Positions 1-6,281 of a DNA stretch of 6,281 bases are shown piece by piece; positions within the stretch are counted from its first letter, which is position 1; the number at the start of each line of letters is the position of its first letter. The position numbers were made by a program, and so were the translations under genes. The notes below the pieces were generated by a model. That model saw only the letters and a list, made by a program, of their open reading frames with translations. It was not told where the DNA came from and ran no database searches. Source of the stretch: Bifidobacterium breve (lineage in GTDB: Bacteria; Actinomycetota; Acidimicrobiia; Acidimicrobiales; Ilumatobacteraceae); NCBI GenBank assembly GCA_943325425.2, contig CALPPJ020000087.1, forward strand, positions 1-6,281. The letters are read 5' to 3'.

Positions 1-1305
1 CAACACGAAGTTCCGGAGTGGTTTCAAGATGCCAAGTTCGGCATCTTTTCGCACTGGACGGTGGGCTCAGTTCCGGCCTTTGCGCCTTTAGGCAAAGACC
101 CATTCACCCTTGCTCGAGAAGAAGGCGAAGAGATGGCATTCAGCCACACGCCGTATGCCGAGTGGTATCAGAACTCCATCAATATTCCTGGTTCGCCTGC
201 AGCACTCCATCACGAAAAAGTGTGGGGCAATTGCGACTATTCAACTTTCGTCAACATCTTTCTTGAAGCGGCTAAGGGCTGGGACTCGAAGCGTTGGGAA
301 CAATTACTCGCAGCGTCCGGCGCGAAGTATTGCGTGATGGTCACCAAGCACCACGATGGCGTTTTGATGTGGCCATCAGAAACACCCAACCCGACTCATG
401 GTGAGAAGTGGTCATCGCAACGCGATCTTGTTCAAGAGTGTGCCGATGCTGCTCGCAACGCTGGACTTCGTTTCGGTGTGTATTACTCCGGGGGAATTGA
501 CTGGACCTTCCAAGGACTTGGCATTAAGAGTTGGGCGACTTTGTACGGAGCAATTCCGCAAGACGACACATATCACGCGTATGCCGAAGCCCATTGGCAT
601 GAATTGATCCGTAAGTACAACCCTGACGTTTTGTGGAACGACATTGGTTACCCACGTTTTGGTGAAGGTGCTGCGCAATTGATGGCTGATTTCTATAACG
701 GGAACCCCGAGGGTGTCGTCAATGATCGCTTTGACTTCATTGGCGTGATGCAGGGAACAAGTCATGCTGACTTTGGAACTCCTGAATACACAACTGAAGC
801 CGCCGGACCGAAAAAGATGTACGAAGTCACGCGCGGAATCGGAACTAGTTTTGGTTACACACAAGACGAAGATGACTCAACATATTTGTCGATTCCTGCA
901 CTCATCACGATGTTCGTCAACATTGTGGCTGACGGCGGAAACTTATTGTTGAACTACGGCGCAATGCCAGGCGGAGAAATTCCGTGGGCGCAGCAATTAC
1001 GATTGCTGGCGATGGGTCAGTGGTTATCAGTCAACGGTGACGCAATCTATGGCAGTCGACCCCATGAGGTTTCAACGTTGTCAACCGATGAAGGACTCGT
1101 GGTGCGTTTGACCAAGGGTGCAGACGGCGCGACTTATGCCATGGTCATTGGTCGTCCATCAACTGCGAAGATCACGATCGACGGATTGCCAAAGGGCGAT
1201 GTGAAATTGCTTGGACACCATGCGCCACTGAAGCGTGAAGGTAACTCAGTAACTTTACCTAATCGTCCTGATGACACGCCTGTCTACACGTTGCGCATTC
1301 AGTAA
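1..1305 (+). CDS. Alpha-L-fucosidase, GH29 family (5'-truncated by window edge)
   Basis: This is a retaining glycoside hydrolase that removes terminal alpha-L-fucose from oligosaccharides or glycoconjugates. Reading frame 1 is open from the first base, giving 434 residues and a TAA stop at 1303-1305. The true start lies left of the window; the GTG at 61 is an internal Val codon, because the preceding residues already carry the conserved GH29 N-terminal motif (WFQDAKFGIFSHW, visible residues 7-19). Other family signatures are KHHDG (116-120), followed by a W-P-S motif, and PDVLWNDIG (208-216), whose Asp214 matches the catalytic nucleophile position. RGIGTSFGY (278-286) and GGNLLLNYG (312-320), then QWLSVNGDAIYG, end the barrel. 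About 80 residues then form a small beta-rich C-terminal domain. In this family the first motif normally lies close to the N-terminus, so probably only a short piece is missing; a signal peptide cannot be judged. The acid/base residue was not assigned. It is convergent with the minus-strand operon, with 4 bp between the stops. Confidence 0.95.
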   Translation, partial: QHEVPEWFQDAKFGIFSHWTVGSVPAFAPLGKDPFTLAREEGEEMAFSHTPYAEWYQNSINIPGSPAALHHEKVWGNCDYSTFVNIFLEAAKGWDSKRWEQLLAASGAKYCVMVTKHHDGVLMWPSETPNPTHGEKWSSQRDLVQECADAARNAGLRFGVYYSGGIDWTFQGLGIKSWATLYGAIPQDDTYHAYAEAHWHELIRKYNPDVLWNDIGYPRFGEGAAQLMADFYNGNPEGVVNDRFDFIGVMQGTSHADFGTPEYTTEAAGPKKMYEVTRGIGTSFGYTQDEDDSTYLSIPALITMFVNIVADGGNLLLNYGAMPGGEIPWAQQLRLLAMGQWLSVNGDAIYGSRPHEVSTLSTDEGLVVRLTKGADGATYAMVIGRPSTAKITIDGLPKGDVKLLGHHAPLKREGNSVTLPNRPDDTPVYTLRIQ

Positions 1306-1309
1306 TTAA

Positions 1310-2098
1310 CTAGCGTCCCGACTTCACATCGAGCCAGTCGCCAGTTCGTAGTTCAATGAACTGGGTGTTGGTGCCAACTAGTTGATTGTGCGCGTGCGCG
1401 TTGCTGCCGTTCACGTAATACAAAGCCTTTTGCCAAAGCTTCATATCACGCTGTGGTTGAGTTGCCGTTGCTACTAAAGCCCGAGCGTTTGCGAGCTTCG
1501 CAGCTTGTGCAGACTTCTTTGGTCCGGCGGTCACGGGCAGAACTACGGCGACAACTGATTGCGTTGGTAACACCGCGACATCGATAGTGCCCAACGAGTC
1601 TGCAGTTGCCTTCGTGGGTTGATGGGGTTCAATCCATACTCGACCTGCAGAATTTTGCTCGTCATCAAAAGCCTCAAAAAGAAAGCCAACAGCAATGAGC
1701 CCAAGCGGTAGACCAGTTTGAGTAACAGTGACACGAATCTCTCCACCTTCGGTGCAGGCAACTGTGAAGGTTTCGCCGACTTCGTGCGCATGAGTTGAGG
1801 TGCATCCAGCTGCGCGCGCCGCTTTGGCCGCCTTGAGATTGCCGTGGACCGGGACATTGCTCATGAGTTTGAGAGTTTCGGCACGCAAATGATCATTCAC
1901 CGAAGTGCACAGAACAATTGCGCCTATTGATCCGCTTTCGAGCTGCAAATCACGGAGCGACGTAAACCCAGCTGGGTGTTGGCGATCAAATGCTCCACGA
2001 ATTGGCTCAGGGGTCAACCAAGGGTCAACGAGAATGGAGGTGCCAGCAAAAGAGATTTGCCAACTCTGATAGTCATCAAGTCTGCGAAGCAACATCAT
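1310..2098 (-). CDS. MBL-fold metallo-hydrolase-like protein with divergent metal motif
   Basis: The 262-residue protein resembles the UlaG-like / plant-and-cyanobacterial branch of the metallo-beta-lactamase superfamily; its substrate is unknown. The N-terminal half has the typical strand pattern and ILVDPW (residues 22-27). The position of the usual HxHxDH metal motif reads CTSVNDH (64-70), keeping only Asp69 and His70. A later EPH (157-159) and a loop around VLPTQS (176-181) match the layout of that branch, where the first two histidines are often replaced. No signal peptide or membrane segment is seen. The start is uncertain. An ATG at 2098 has an AGG 9 bases upstream and sits 5 bp after the GH3 stop; an in-frame TTG at 2107 would overlap that stop by 4 bp, and a second ATG follows at 2095. 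It is the last gene of the minus-strand unit, so translational coupling to the glycosidase is likely. Fold is fairly sure, activity is not. Confidence 0.75.
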   Translation of the reverse strand: MMLLRRLDDYQSWQISFAGTSILVDPWLTPEPIRGAFDRQHPAGFTSLRDLQLESGSIGAIVLCTSVNDHLRAETLKLMSNVPVHGNLKAAKAARAAGCTSTHAHEVGETFTVACTEGGEIRVTVTQTGLPLGLIAVGFLFEAFDDEQNSAGRVWIEPHQPTKATADSLGTIDVAVLPTQSVVAVVLPVTAGPKKSAQAAKLANARALVATATQPQRDMKLWQKALYYVNGSNAHAHNQLVGTNTQFIELRTGDWLDVKSGR

Positions 2099-2103
2099 CG
2101 TGA

Positions 2104-4662
2104 TCAACCTAATTCGTTATTGTCAGAAATATTGATAACAAACTCATGGGCGATATTTACTGACGAGGTTCCGATATGGATGTCATACAGTCCTTGATCA
2201 ATCTGCCAAGCGCCTCTTTGATCAAGAGCAATGTTGGCGGATTCACCAGTGACTTGCGGACGCAATACTGAGCGATAGATGTCTCCGGGATTCCAAAAGG
2301 CAAAGTCACGTGGAGATAGTTCAATGGTCACGACCGTACTTTCACCAGGTTTCAAATTCACCTTGGCAAAACTCTTCAGTTCCTTGTTGGGACGCTGAAC
2401 CGATGAATTTCGCGGCGCGACATAAACCTGTACAACCTCGGTGCCAATTCGCGAACCAGTATTAGTGACAGGAATTCGAATCGTCACTTTTTGATTTGAT
2501 GAAATTTCGGTGTCTTCACAATCAGGCTGACCGATTTCAAATGTTGTGTATGACAAACCATGCCCGAATGGGAAACGTACTGGTAAGTGACGAGCCTCGT
2601 ACCAGCGATAGCCAATGAAGACCCCTTCGCCGTATCGCACTTGACCATGCTCTCCAGGGAAGTTTCCGTAAGCCGGCGTATGTTCAATTCGTTCAGGGAT
2701 TGTGGTGGGAAGCCGACCACCGGGATCGGCTTCACCGAGCAGAACATCGACGACTGCATGTCCCATTTCTTGGCCTCCGAACCAAATCTGCATGATTGAA
2801 GGAACTTCGTTGGCCCACGACATGTCAACGGGCGCTCCCGTGTTGACCAACACAATTGTCTTCTGATTGGCTGCGGCAACGGCTCGAATGAGTTCAACCT
2901 GACGTCCTGGTAGTTCAAGCGTGTCACGATCGTGACCTTCGCTTTCCCAGTCATCGGTTGTACCAACGACAACAAGTGCGATATCGCATTCGGCAGCAAG
3001 TTCAACTGCACGACGTACGGGGTCATCTTGTTCAACAAATTGCAATCCGACCTGGGCGCCATGTGCCCACTGTTTGTTTGAGGCGTCGCATTCAAGAACC
3101 AGTTGGTGTGGTTGACCAGCAACGAGGTCAACAATGGCAGTGAGTTCAACGCTACCCATGCCGAAGAAAGACTGTCCTCGCGGTGGAATTGTTGATGCTC
3201 CATCAACGACTAACTTGCCGTCAAGCAAGAGACGACATGGGCTGACCTCAACTAGCGAGACGACGTACTGACCAGAAGTTTCAACGGTAATGATTCCGGT
3301 TGCGTTGAAGTGATAGCTAGAAGTGGGAACACCAGCATCGTTACGAGCAACGAGCAAAATACGTCCGTCGGGTCGGTGCACTCGAGTGAGTTCAGTGTTG
3401 TTGTCGGCATTGCCATCAAAAACGGTGACTTCAAAACCGGGTGTTCCATCAGGTCGACGGACCATTTGTGGATCAACAGTTGGTGTGGTTTTGTCGATAT
3501 TGCCGCCGGCTTCATGACGCACCGAAACTTTTGCGCCAAGTCGCTCCCGCAAGACATCAATAATTGCGGTTCGGTGGTGCGGTAAAACTTCGGCCGAGCC
3601 ACCGCCCATGATGCGAGTGCGTTCAGCATTTGGACCGATCACAGCGACCGTCTTCAACCCGTTTGTTTGAAGAGGCAATAGAGGCTGATCTTTGACTTTT
3701 TCGTTCCGCAACAAGACCATTGAGCCAGCTGCTGCTCGGCGCGCTAGCTGACGATGTTCGGGAAGATCAATAGCCATCGGTGGTTGTGGTTGATCATCTA
3801 AAGCACCGAGCCGCTCAAATGTTGAAAGAAGAGTGCGCACGGCTCGGTTGAGATCCTCTTCGTCAACTCGCCCTTCACGCACGGCTTCGGCTAAGAACTT
3901 TCCGTAGCCACGTGGTGGAGCTGGCATCTCAAGATCTAGTCCGGCGTTGGCAGCACCTTCTGTTGTGAAGCCAGCAAACCAGTCGGTCACGACGAAACCT
4001 TCGAAGCCCCATTCATCACGCAAAATATCTTGTAGTAATTGGCGGTTCTCTGCGCAATACACACCGTTCATACGGTTGTACGACGTCATGATGCCAAGCG
4101 ATCCACCTTCGCGGACCGCAATTTCAAAGGGAAGTAAGTAGACCTCGCGCAAAGTGCGCTGATCAATAACACTGTTGATCGTCATTCGTTCAAATTCGGC
4201 ATCATTACCGACGAAGTGTTTGACAGTGGTCGCGACTCCACGAGATTGTGCGCCACGAATAAACGAAGCGGCGAGCTTGCCAGAAAGAAGCGGATCTTCT
4301 GAGTAGCACTCAAAAGCGCGTCCGAAGAGCGGAGAACGATGAAGGTTGACCGTTGGGGCCAACAAAACGCGAGCGCCTTTTGAACGAGTTTGATGACCTA
4401 GCGCAACACCAAGTTCTTCAAGTAATGAAACATCAAATGTTGCTCCAAGCGCAGATCCGCAAGGAATACAAAGTGTTGCAACCTGTGTTCCGATACCTGG
4501 AGTAATGGGCCCGCGGGCACCCGCAGGACCATCAGTCACTGTTACCGAACGAATATCAAAACGATCGATCGGGTTCGTCGACCACATCGTGGCACCCGTG
4601 GTAAGAAGCGCCTTTTCTTCAATTGTCATTTGGCCAATGAGTTTGTCGATATCCCGCGTCAC
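2104..4662 (-). CDS. Beta-glucosidase, GH3 family with PA14 insertion
   Basis: An 852-residue retaining beta-glycosidase of the GH3 type with an inserted PA14 domain, like Kluyveromyces BglI. Domains in order: TIM barrel (about 5-290), with TDGPAG (43-48), NLHRSPLFGRAFECYSEDP (106-124), KHF (148-150) and VVTDW (224-228), where Asp227 is the predicted nucleophile; an alpha/beta sandwich (from about 305), interrupted by PA14 (about 405-545) and resuming with ALVVVGTTDDWESEGHDR (562-579), whose Glu573 or Glu575 should supply the acid/base; and a fibronectin III-like C-terminal domain (about 725-850). All expected parts are present. There is no signal peptide, so it probably acts in the cytoplasm on imported oligosaccharides. 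The start is GTG at 4662. AAAGGTGA lies upstream at a somewhat long spacing of 13 bases, and the next in-frame ATG (residue 12) has no ribosome site and would cut into the family N-terminus. Exact substrate (glucoside, xyloside or other) cannot be read from sequence. Confidence 0.96.
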   Translation of the reverse strand: MTRDIDKLIGQMTIEEKALLTTGATMWSTNPIDRFDIRSVTVTDGPAGARGPITPGIGTQVATLCIPCGSALGATFDVSLLEELGVALGHQTRSKGARVLLAPTVNLHRSPLFGRAFECYSEDPLLSGKLAASFIRGAQSRGVATTVKHFVGNDAEFERMTINSVIDQRTLREVYLLPFEIAVREGGSLGIMTSYNRMNGVYCAENRQLLQDILRDEWGFEGFVVTDWFAGFTTEGAANAGLDLEMPAPPRGYGKFLAEAVREGRVDEEDLNRAVRTLLSTFERLGALDDQPQPPMAIDLPEHRQLARRAAAGSMVLLRNEKVKDQPLLPLQTNGLKTVAVIGPNAERTRIMGGGSAEVLPHHRTAIIDVLRERLGAKVSVRHEAGGNIDKTTPTVDPQMVRRPDGTPGFEVTVFDGNADNNTELTRVHRPDGRILLVARNDAGVPTSSYHFNATGIITVETSGQYVVSLVEVSPCRLLLDGKLVVDGASTIPPRGQSFFGMGSVELTAIVDLVAGQPHQLVLECDASNKQWAHGAQVGLQFVEQDDPVRRAVELAAECDIALVVVGTTDDWESEGHDRDTLELPGRQVELIRAVAAANQKTIVLVNTGAPVDMSWANEVPSIMQIWFGGQEMGHAVVDVLLGEADPGGRLPTTIPERIEHTPAYGNFPGEHGQVRYGEGVFIGYRWYEARHLPVRFPFGHGLSYTTFEIGQPDCEDTEISSNQKVTIRIPVTNTGSRIGTEVVQVYVAPRNSSVQRPNKELKSFAKVNLKPGESTVVTIELSPRDFAFWNPGDIYRSVLRPQVTGESANIALDQRGAWQIDQGLYDIHIGTSSVNIAHEFVINISDNNELG

Positions 4663-4675
4663 ACTCTTGAGTTTG

Positions 4676-4683
4676 TCACCTTT
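4676..4683 (-). promoter_or_regulatory. Probable Shine-Dalgarno site of the GH3 gene
   Basis: On the minus strand AAAGGTGA lies in the 39-bp gap, 13 bases before the GTG at 4662. The match is fair and the spacing longer than ideal, so with a GTG start initiation may be modest. No better in-frame start exists nearby. Confidence 0.5.
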
Positions 4684-4701
4684 GAGTGCTTTGATTTGGA
4701 C

Positions 4702-5331
4702 TCAGACACCGAATGCGGTGGACCGAACGGCCTGAACGAGATCATCAGGACCTGAGAGCTCGACGCGTGCGTGATCTTGGCGACCGTACACAAACATGAT
4801 GAGTTCGCCGACTTCGCCAGCCACGGTGACGGCAGGTTCGCCTTTTTTGGCAACGATGGATGCGCCGTGGGCAATCTGTAGGACGAGACCACACGGTGAT
4901 TTGCGAGCAAACAGTCGACCACCTTGGGTGATGGAGGTTCGTAACTGCGATTCCAGATCATCGAGCAGTGTGCGAGGAGTCCAATTGGGTTGGGCGCGAC
5001 GAACATCTTCGAGGTGAACAAAGAATTCGACTGTGTTGGTGAGTCGGTCCAGAAAAGCTAGTCGCATCGGCGAGATACGCGGCGGTCCGTTGCGAATTGC
5101 CTCAACTAATGACTTCCAGTCACGTTGAGCAACACCATTGCGAACTTTTTCACCGTATGCAGCAAGAGGCTTGATCAGGATTCCGCCAGCGGCATCGGGG
5201 CGAGATTCACGAACAATGATGTGCGCTGCCAGGTCTCGTGTGGTCCAACCTTCACACAATGTTGGTGCGTCTGGACCTACTTCCAAAAAGAGATTGCAGA
5301 GTGCATGTCGTTCAGACTGTGCTGGGTTCAT
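4702..5331 (-). CDS. TIGR03085-type metal-binding protein, DinB / mycothiol-dependent maleylpyruvate isomerase-like fold
   Basis: A 209-residue protein matching the actinobacterial TIGR03085 pattern. The N-terminal four-helix-bundle signature is TLCEGWTTRDLAAHIIVRES (residues 24-43), followed by RPDAAGG. The bundle continues to NTVEFFVHLEDVRRA (99-113). His37, Glu102 and His106 occupy the DLxxH and ExxxH positions that bind zinc in mycothiol-dependent maleylpyruvate isomerase, so a metal site is likely. Residues about 145-205 form a beta-rich C-terminal part (PAVTVAGEVGELIMFVYGR). Members of this fold catalyse mycothiol-dependent transfer or isomerisation, but no function is established for this subfamily and none is claimed here. 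The start is ATG at 5331, fixed by AAGGAG 7 bases upstream and by an ATGA overlap with the sulfatase stop. It is the second gene of the operon. Its TGA stop is followed in the same frame by 13 sense codons and then the GTG start of the GH3 gene. Confidence 0.85.
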   Translation of the reverse strand: MNPAQSERHALCNLFLEVGPDAPTLCEGWTTRDLAAHIIVRESRPDAAGGILIKPLAAYGEKVRNGVAQRDWKSLVEAIRNGPPRISPMRLAFLDRLTNTVEFFVHLEDVRRAQPNWTPRTLLDDLESQLRTSITQGGRLFARKSPCGLVLQIAHGASIVAKKGEPAVTVAGEVGELIMFVYGRQDHARVELSGPDDLVQAVRSTAFGV

Positions 5332-6281
5332 AGTGTTGCTCCTTGTTCAGACTGTCTCCACGAAACGTCTGGTGGCCATTGCCCAATTCCACCATTCTCC
5401 ACGAGTAGTCCAGTATGCGTGCGATCAGCATGCCGACTACGCCAGACCAGCATGCGCTGAGCCATATGCAAAATGCGTTGAGGATCGGTGACTTGAGTGC
5501 GCCATGTTGGATCGGCGGCAATGTCAAAACACAACGACGAACCGTCGCCGAATTGCACGTAGGCAGTGTCAATGGTGCGGTGAACCGCAAGATGAGATTC
5601 ATTCAGTCGTTCATCCCAAGGCCACTGATTTTGAACATACGGAATGAGTGCGTAGCGCCAATCAAATTCCCATGATGCGCCTTCGCGCCATGTTGTTGGT
5701 TCATCGCCAGATAAGAAGGGGATAAGCGAGTGACCGTCACATTGCAATGGAATAGATTGCTCCCAGATTTGCGCGAGCGTTGGAAGAAGGTCAACGCTTT
5801 CGGTGAACTCTGTGATGACGTTTCCATGGGCATGTGGACGCGATGGGTCGCGGATGATCATTGGTATGTGATGACTTTCTTCAAACCATGCCACTTTTTG
5901 TACAAGTCCGTGATCACCAAGTTGTTCGCCATGATCGGCAGTCACGATGATGATGGTGTTGTCCCATTGATTGAGATCACGAAGGGTCTGCCAAAGTCGG
6001 CCCATTTGTTCATCAACGGCAGAGATCATGCCAAAGTATTGCGTTCGCAGGTGACGCATCTCTGATTCATTAACCGGTGCCGTCGTCGATTCAATCTTTA
6101 ACAACAGGTCATGAAATCCGTGACGATCTTCGGCAGGAGCAATAGGAAGACCAACATCGGCAGGGTTATACATGTGCGCGTAGTGCCCAGGTGCTGAATA
6201 AGGCGGGTGCGGACTAAGATAACTCTCGTGAATAAACAAAGGTTCGCTGGTCTCGGTGCTGGAGATGTAATCAATGAGATA
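5328..6281 (-). CDS. Sulfatase / phosphonate monoester hydrolase-like, alkaline phosphatase superfamily (5'-truncated by window edge)
   Basis: The C-terminal 317 residues of a formylglycine-type sulfatase or phosphonate monoester hydrolase (PMH), which hydrolyses sulfate or phosph(on)ate esters. The frame is open to the window edge. Residues before the TTG at 6239 (visible residue 15) continue the fold (EPLFIHESYLSPHPPY), so that codon is Leu and not a start. Signatures: HPPY with His25, a likely ester-group contact; MYNPADVGLP (37-46); QYFGMISAVDEQMGRL (81-96); IVTADHGEQLGDHG (112-125), with Asp116 and His117 as metal ligands; and Lys129 shortly after. IPMIIRDP (139-146) and the tail VWRSRHADRTHTG (279-291) resemble PMH-type enzymes more than classic arylsulfatases. 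The catalytic Cys/Ser-x-Pro-x-Arg motif and any signal peptide lie outside the window, so activity and cell location stay open. The stop TGA at 5328-5330 overlaps the next gene's ATG. Confidence 0.9.
   Translation of the reverse strand, partial: YLIDYISSTETSEPLFIHESYLSPHPPYSAPGHYAHMYNPADVGLPIAPAEDRHGFHDLLLKIESTTAPVNESEMRHLRTQYFGMISAVDEQMGRLWQTLRDLNQWDNTIIIVTADHGEQLGDHGLVQKVAWFEESHHIPMIIRDPSRPHAHGNVITEFTESVDLLPTLAQIWEQSIPLQCDGHSLIPFLSGDEPTTWREGASWEFDWRYALIPYVQNQWPWDERLNESHLAVHRTIDTAYVQFGDGSSLCFDIAADPTWRTQVTDPQRILHMAQRMLVWRSRHADRTHTGLLVENGGIGQWPPDVSWRQSEQGATL
5339..5344 (-). promoter_or_regulatory. Shine-Dalgarno site of the TIGR03085-type gene
   Basis: On the minus strand AAGGAG stands 7 bases before the ATG at 5331. 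It lies inside the last codons of the sulfatase-like gene, so the downstream gene can be translated by re-initiation or independently. It fixes the start and is the strongest ribosome binding site in the window. Confidence 0.85.

Larger units (their letters stand above)
1310..6281 (-). other. Four-gene minus-strand operon: sulfatase-like, TIGR03085-type, GH3, MBL-fold
   Basis: All four genes share a strand. The junctions are an ATGA overlap at 5328-5331, a 39-bp gap at 4663-4701, and a 5-bp gap or 4-bp overlap at 2099-2107. No terminator-like hairpin with a T-tract and no room for an internal promoter in non-coding DNA was seen, so one transcript starting right of 6281 is likely. The unit may contain further upstream genes. 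Co-transcription is inferred from spacing only. Confidence 0.8.

Noticed and set aside
412..864. 150-codon minus-strand open frame inside the fucosidase gene
   Set aside because: It lies fully antisense to a well-supported GH29 frame and its translation shows no recognisable domain; it is a shadow of biased codon use.
61..1305. Fucosidase starting at the GTG at 61
   Set aside because: The same frame is open to position 1, and the 20 preceding codons encode the conserved GH29 WFxDAKFGIFxHW segment, so the gene enters from the left edge.
1341..1364. Inverted repeat CCAGTTC...GAACTGG as an intrinsic terminator of the fucosidase
   Set aside because: The stem is 7 bp with a 10-base loop, lies in the MBL coding sequence and is not followed by a T-run; kept only as a possibility in the convergent-end finding.
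1310..2098. MBL-fold gene as a decaying pseudogene because two metal-binding histidines are missing
   Set aside because: The frame is intact at full length, other fold motifs are kept, and the missing histidines are typical of a known divergent branch.
2484..3206. 240-codon minus-strand open frame inside the GH3 gene
   Set aside because: It is in a different frame over the conserved GH3 C-terminal and PA14 region and has no family motif; the GH3 frame explains this DNA.
5138..5491. Plus-strand open frames of 111-117 codons across the sulfatase/TIGR03085 junction
   Set aside because: They are antisense to two supported genes, and their Cys/Arg-rich translation is typical of reverse-complement shadows.
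5328..6239. Sulfatase starting at the TTG at 6239
   Set aside because: The frame is open to the window edge, upstream residues fit the fold, and the essential catalytic N-terminal half would otherwise be absent.

Overview
The window looks like a piece of an actinobacterial chromosome. The main evidence is a protein of the actinobacterial TIGR03085 type (4702-5331, minus strand), a DinB/mycothiol-dependent maleylpyruvate isomerase-like fold. Overall base composition is near 50% GC by eye, which is low for soil actinomycetes. Genes are packed tightly with 4-bp overlaps. Together these would suit a streamlined aquatic lineage such as planktonic Nanopelagicales or Acidimicrobiia, but that placement is inference.

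Layout: one gene fragment lies on the plus strand and four genes lie on the minus strand. At the left edge (1-1305, plus) is a 5'-truncated GH29 alpha-L-fucosidase. Its stop is only 4 bp from the stop of the last minus-strand gene, so the two units are convergent with almost no space between them. Read in transcription order, the minus-strand unit is: an alkaline-phosphatase-superfamily sulfatase / phosphonate monoester hydrolase-like enzyme, truncated by the right edge (6281-5328); the TIGR03085-type putative metalloenzyme (5331-4702), coupled by an ATGA overlap and a strong Shine-Dalgarno; a GH3 beta-glucosidase with a PA14 insertion (4662-2104), GTG start, 39-bp gap; and a divergent metallo-beta-lactamase-fold protein (about 2098-1310), which abuts or overlaps the GH3 stop. 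These four are probably one transcript with a promoter beyond position 6281.

Read together, the sulfatase-like enzyme, the beta-glucosidase and the neighbouring fucosidase suggest breakdown of a fucose-containing, possibly sulfated, glycan or glycoconjugate. The GH3 protein has no signal peptide, and the fucosidase seems to lack only a few N-terminal residues, so trimming of imported oligosaccharides inside the cell is the simplest picture. No transporter, regulator or fucose-catabolic gene is in view, so substrate and induction cannot be read here. The TIGR03085-like and MBL-fold proteins have no known role in glycan breakdown, and their place inside the operon is the most interesting aspect of the window.

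Coding density is almost complete. The only non-coding stretches are the 4-bp convergent gap, the 39-bp gap before the GH3 gene and possibly 5 bp before the MBL gene. I saw no RNA genes, insertion sequences, CRISPR repeats, promoters or convincing terminators.
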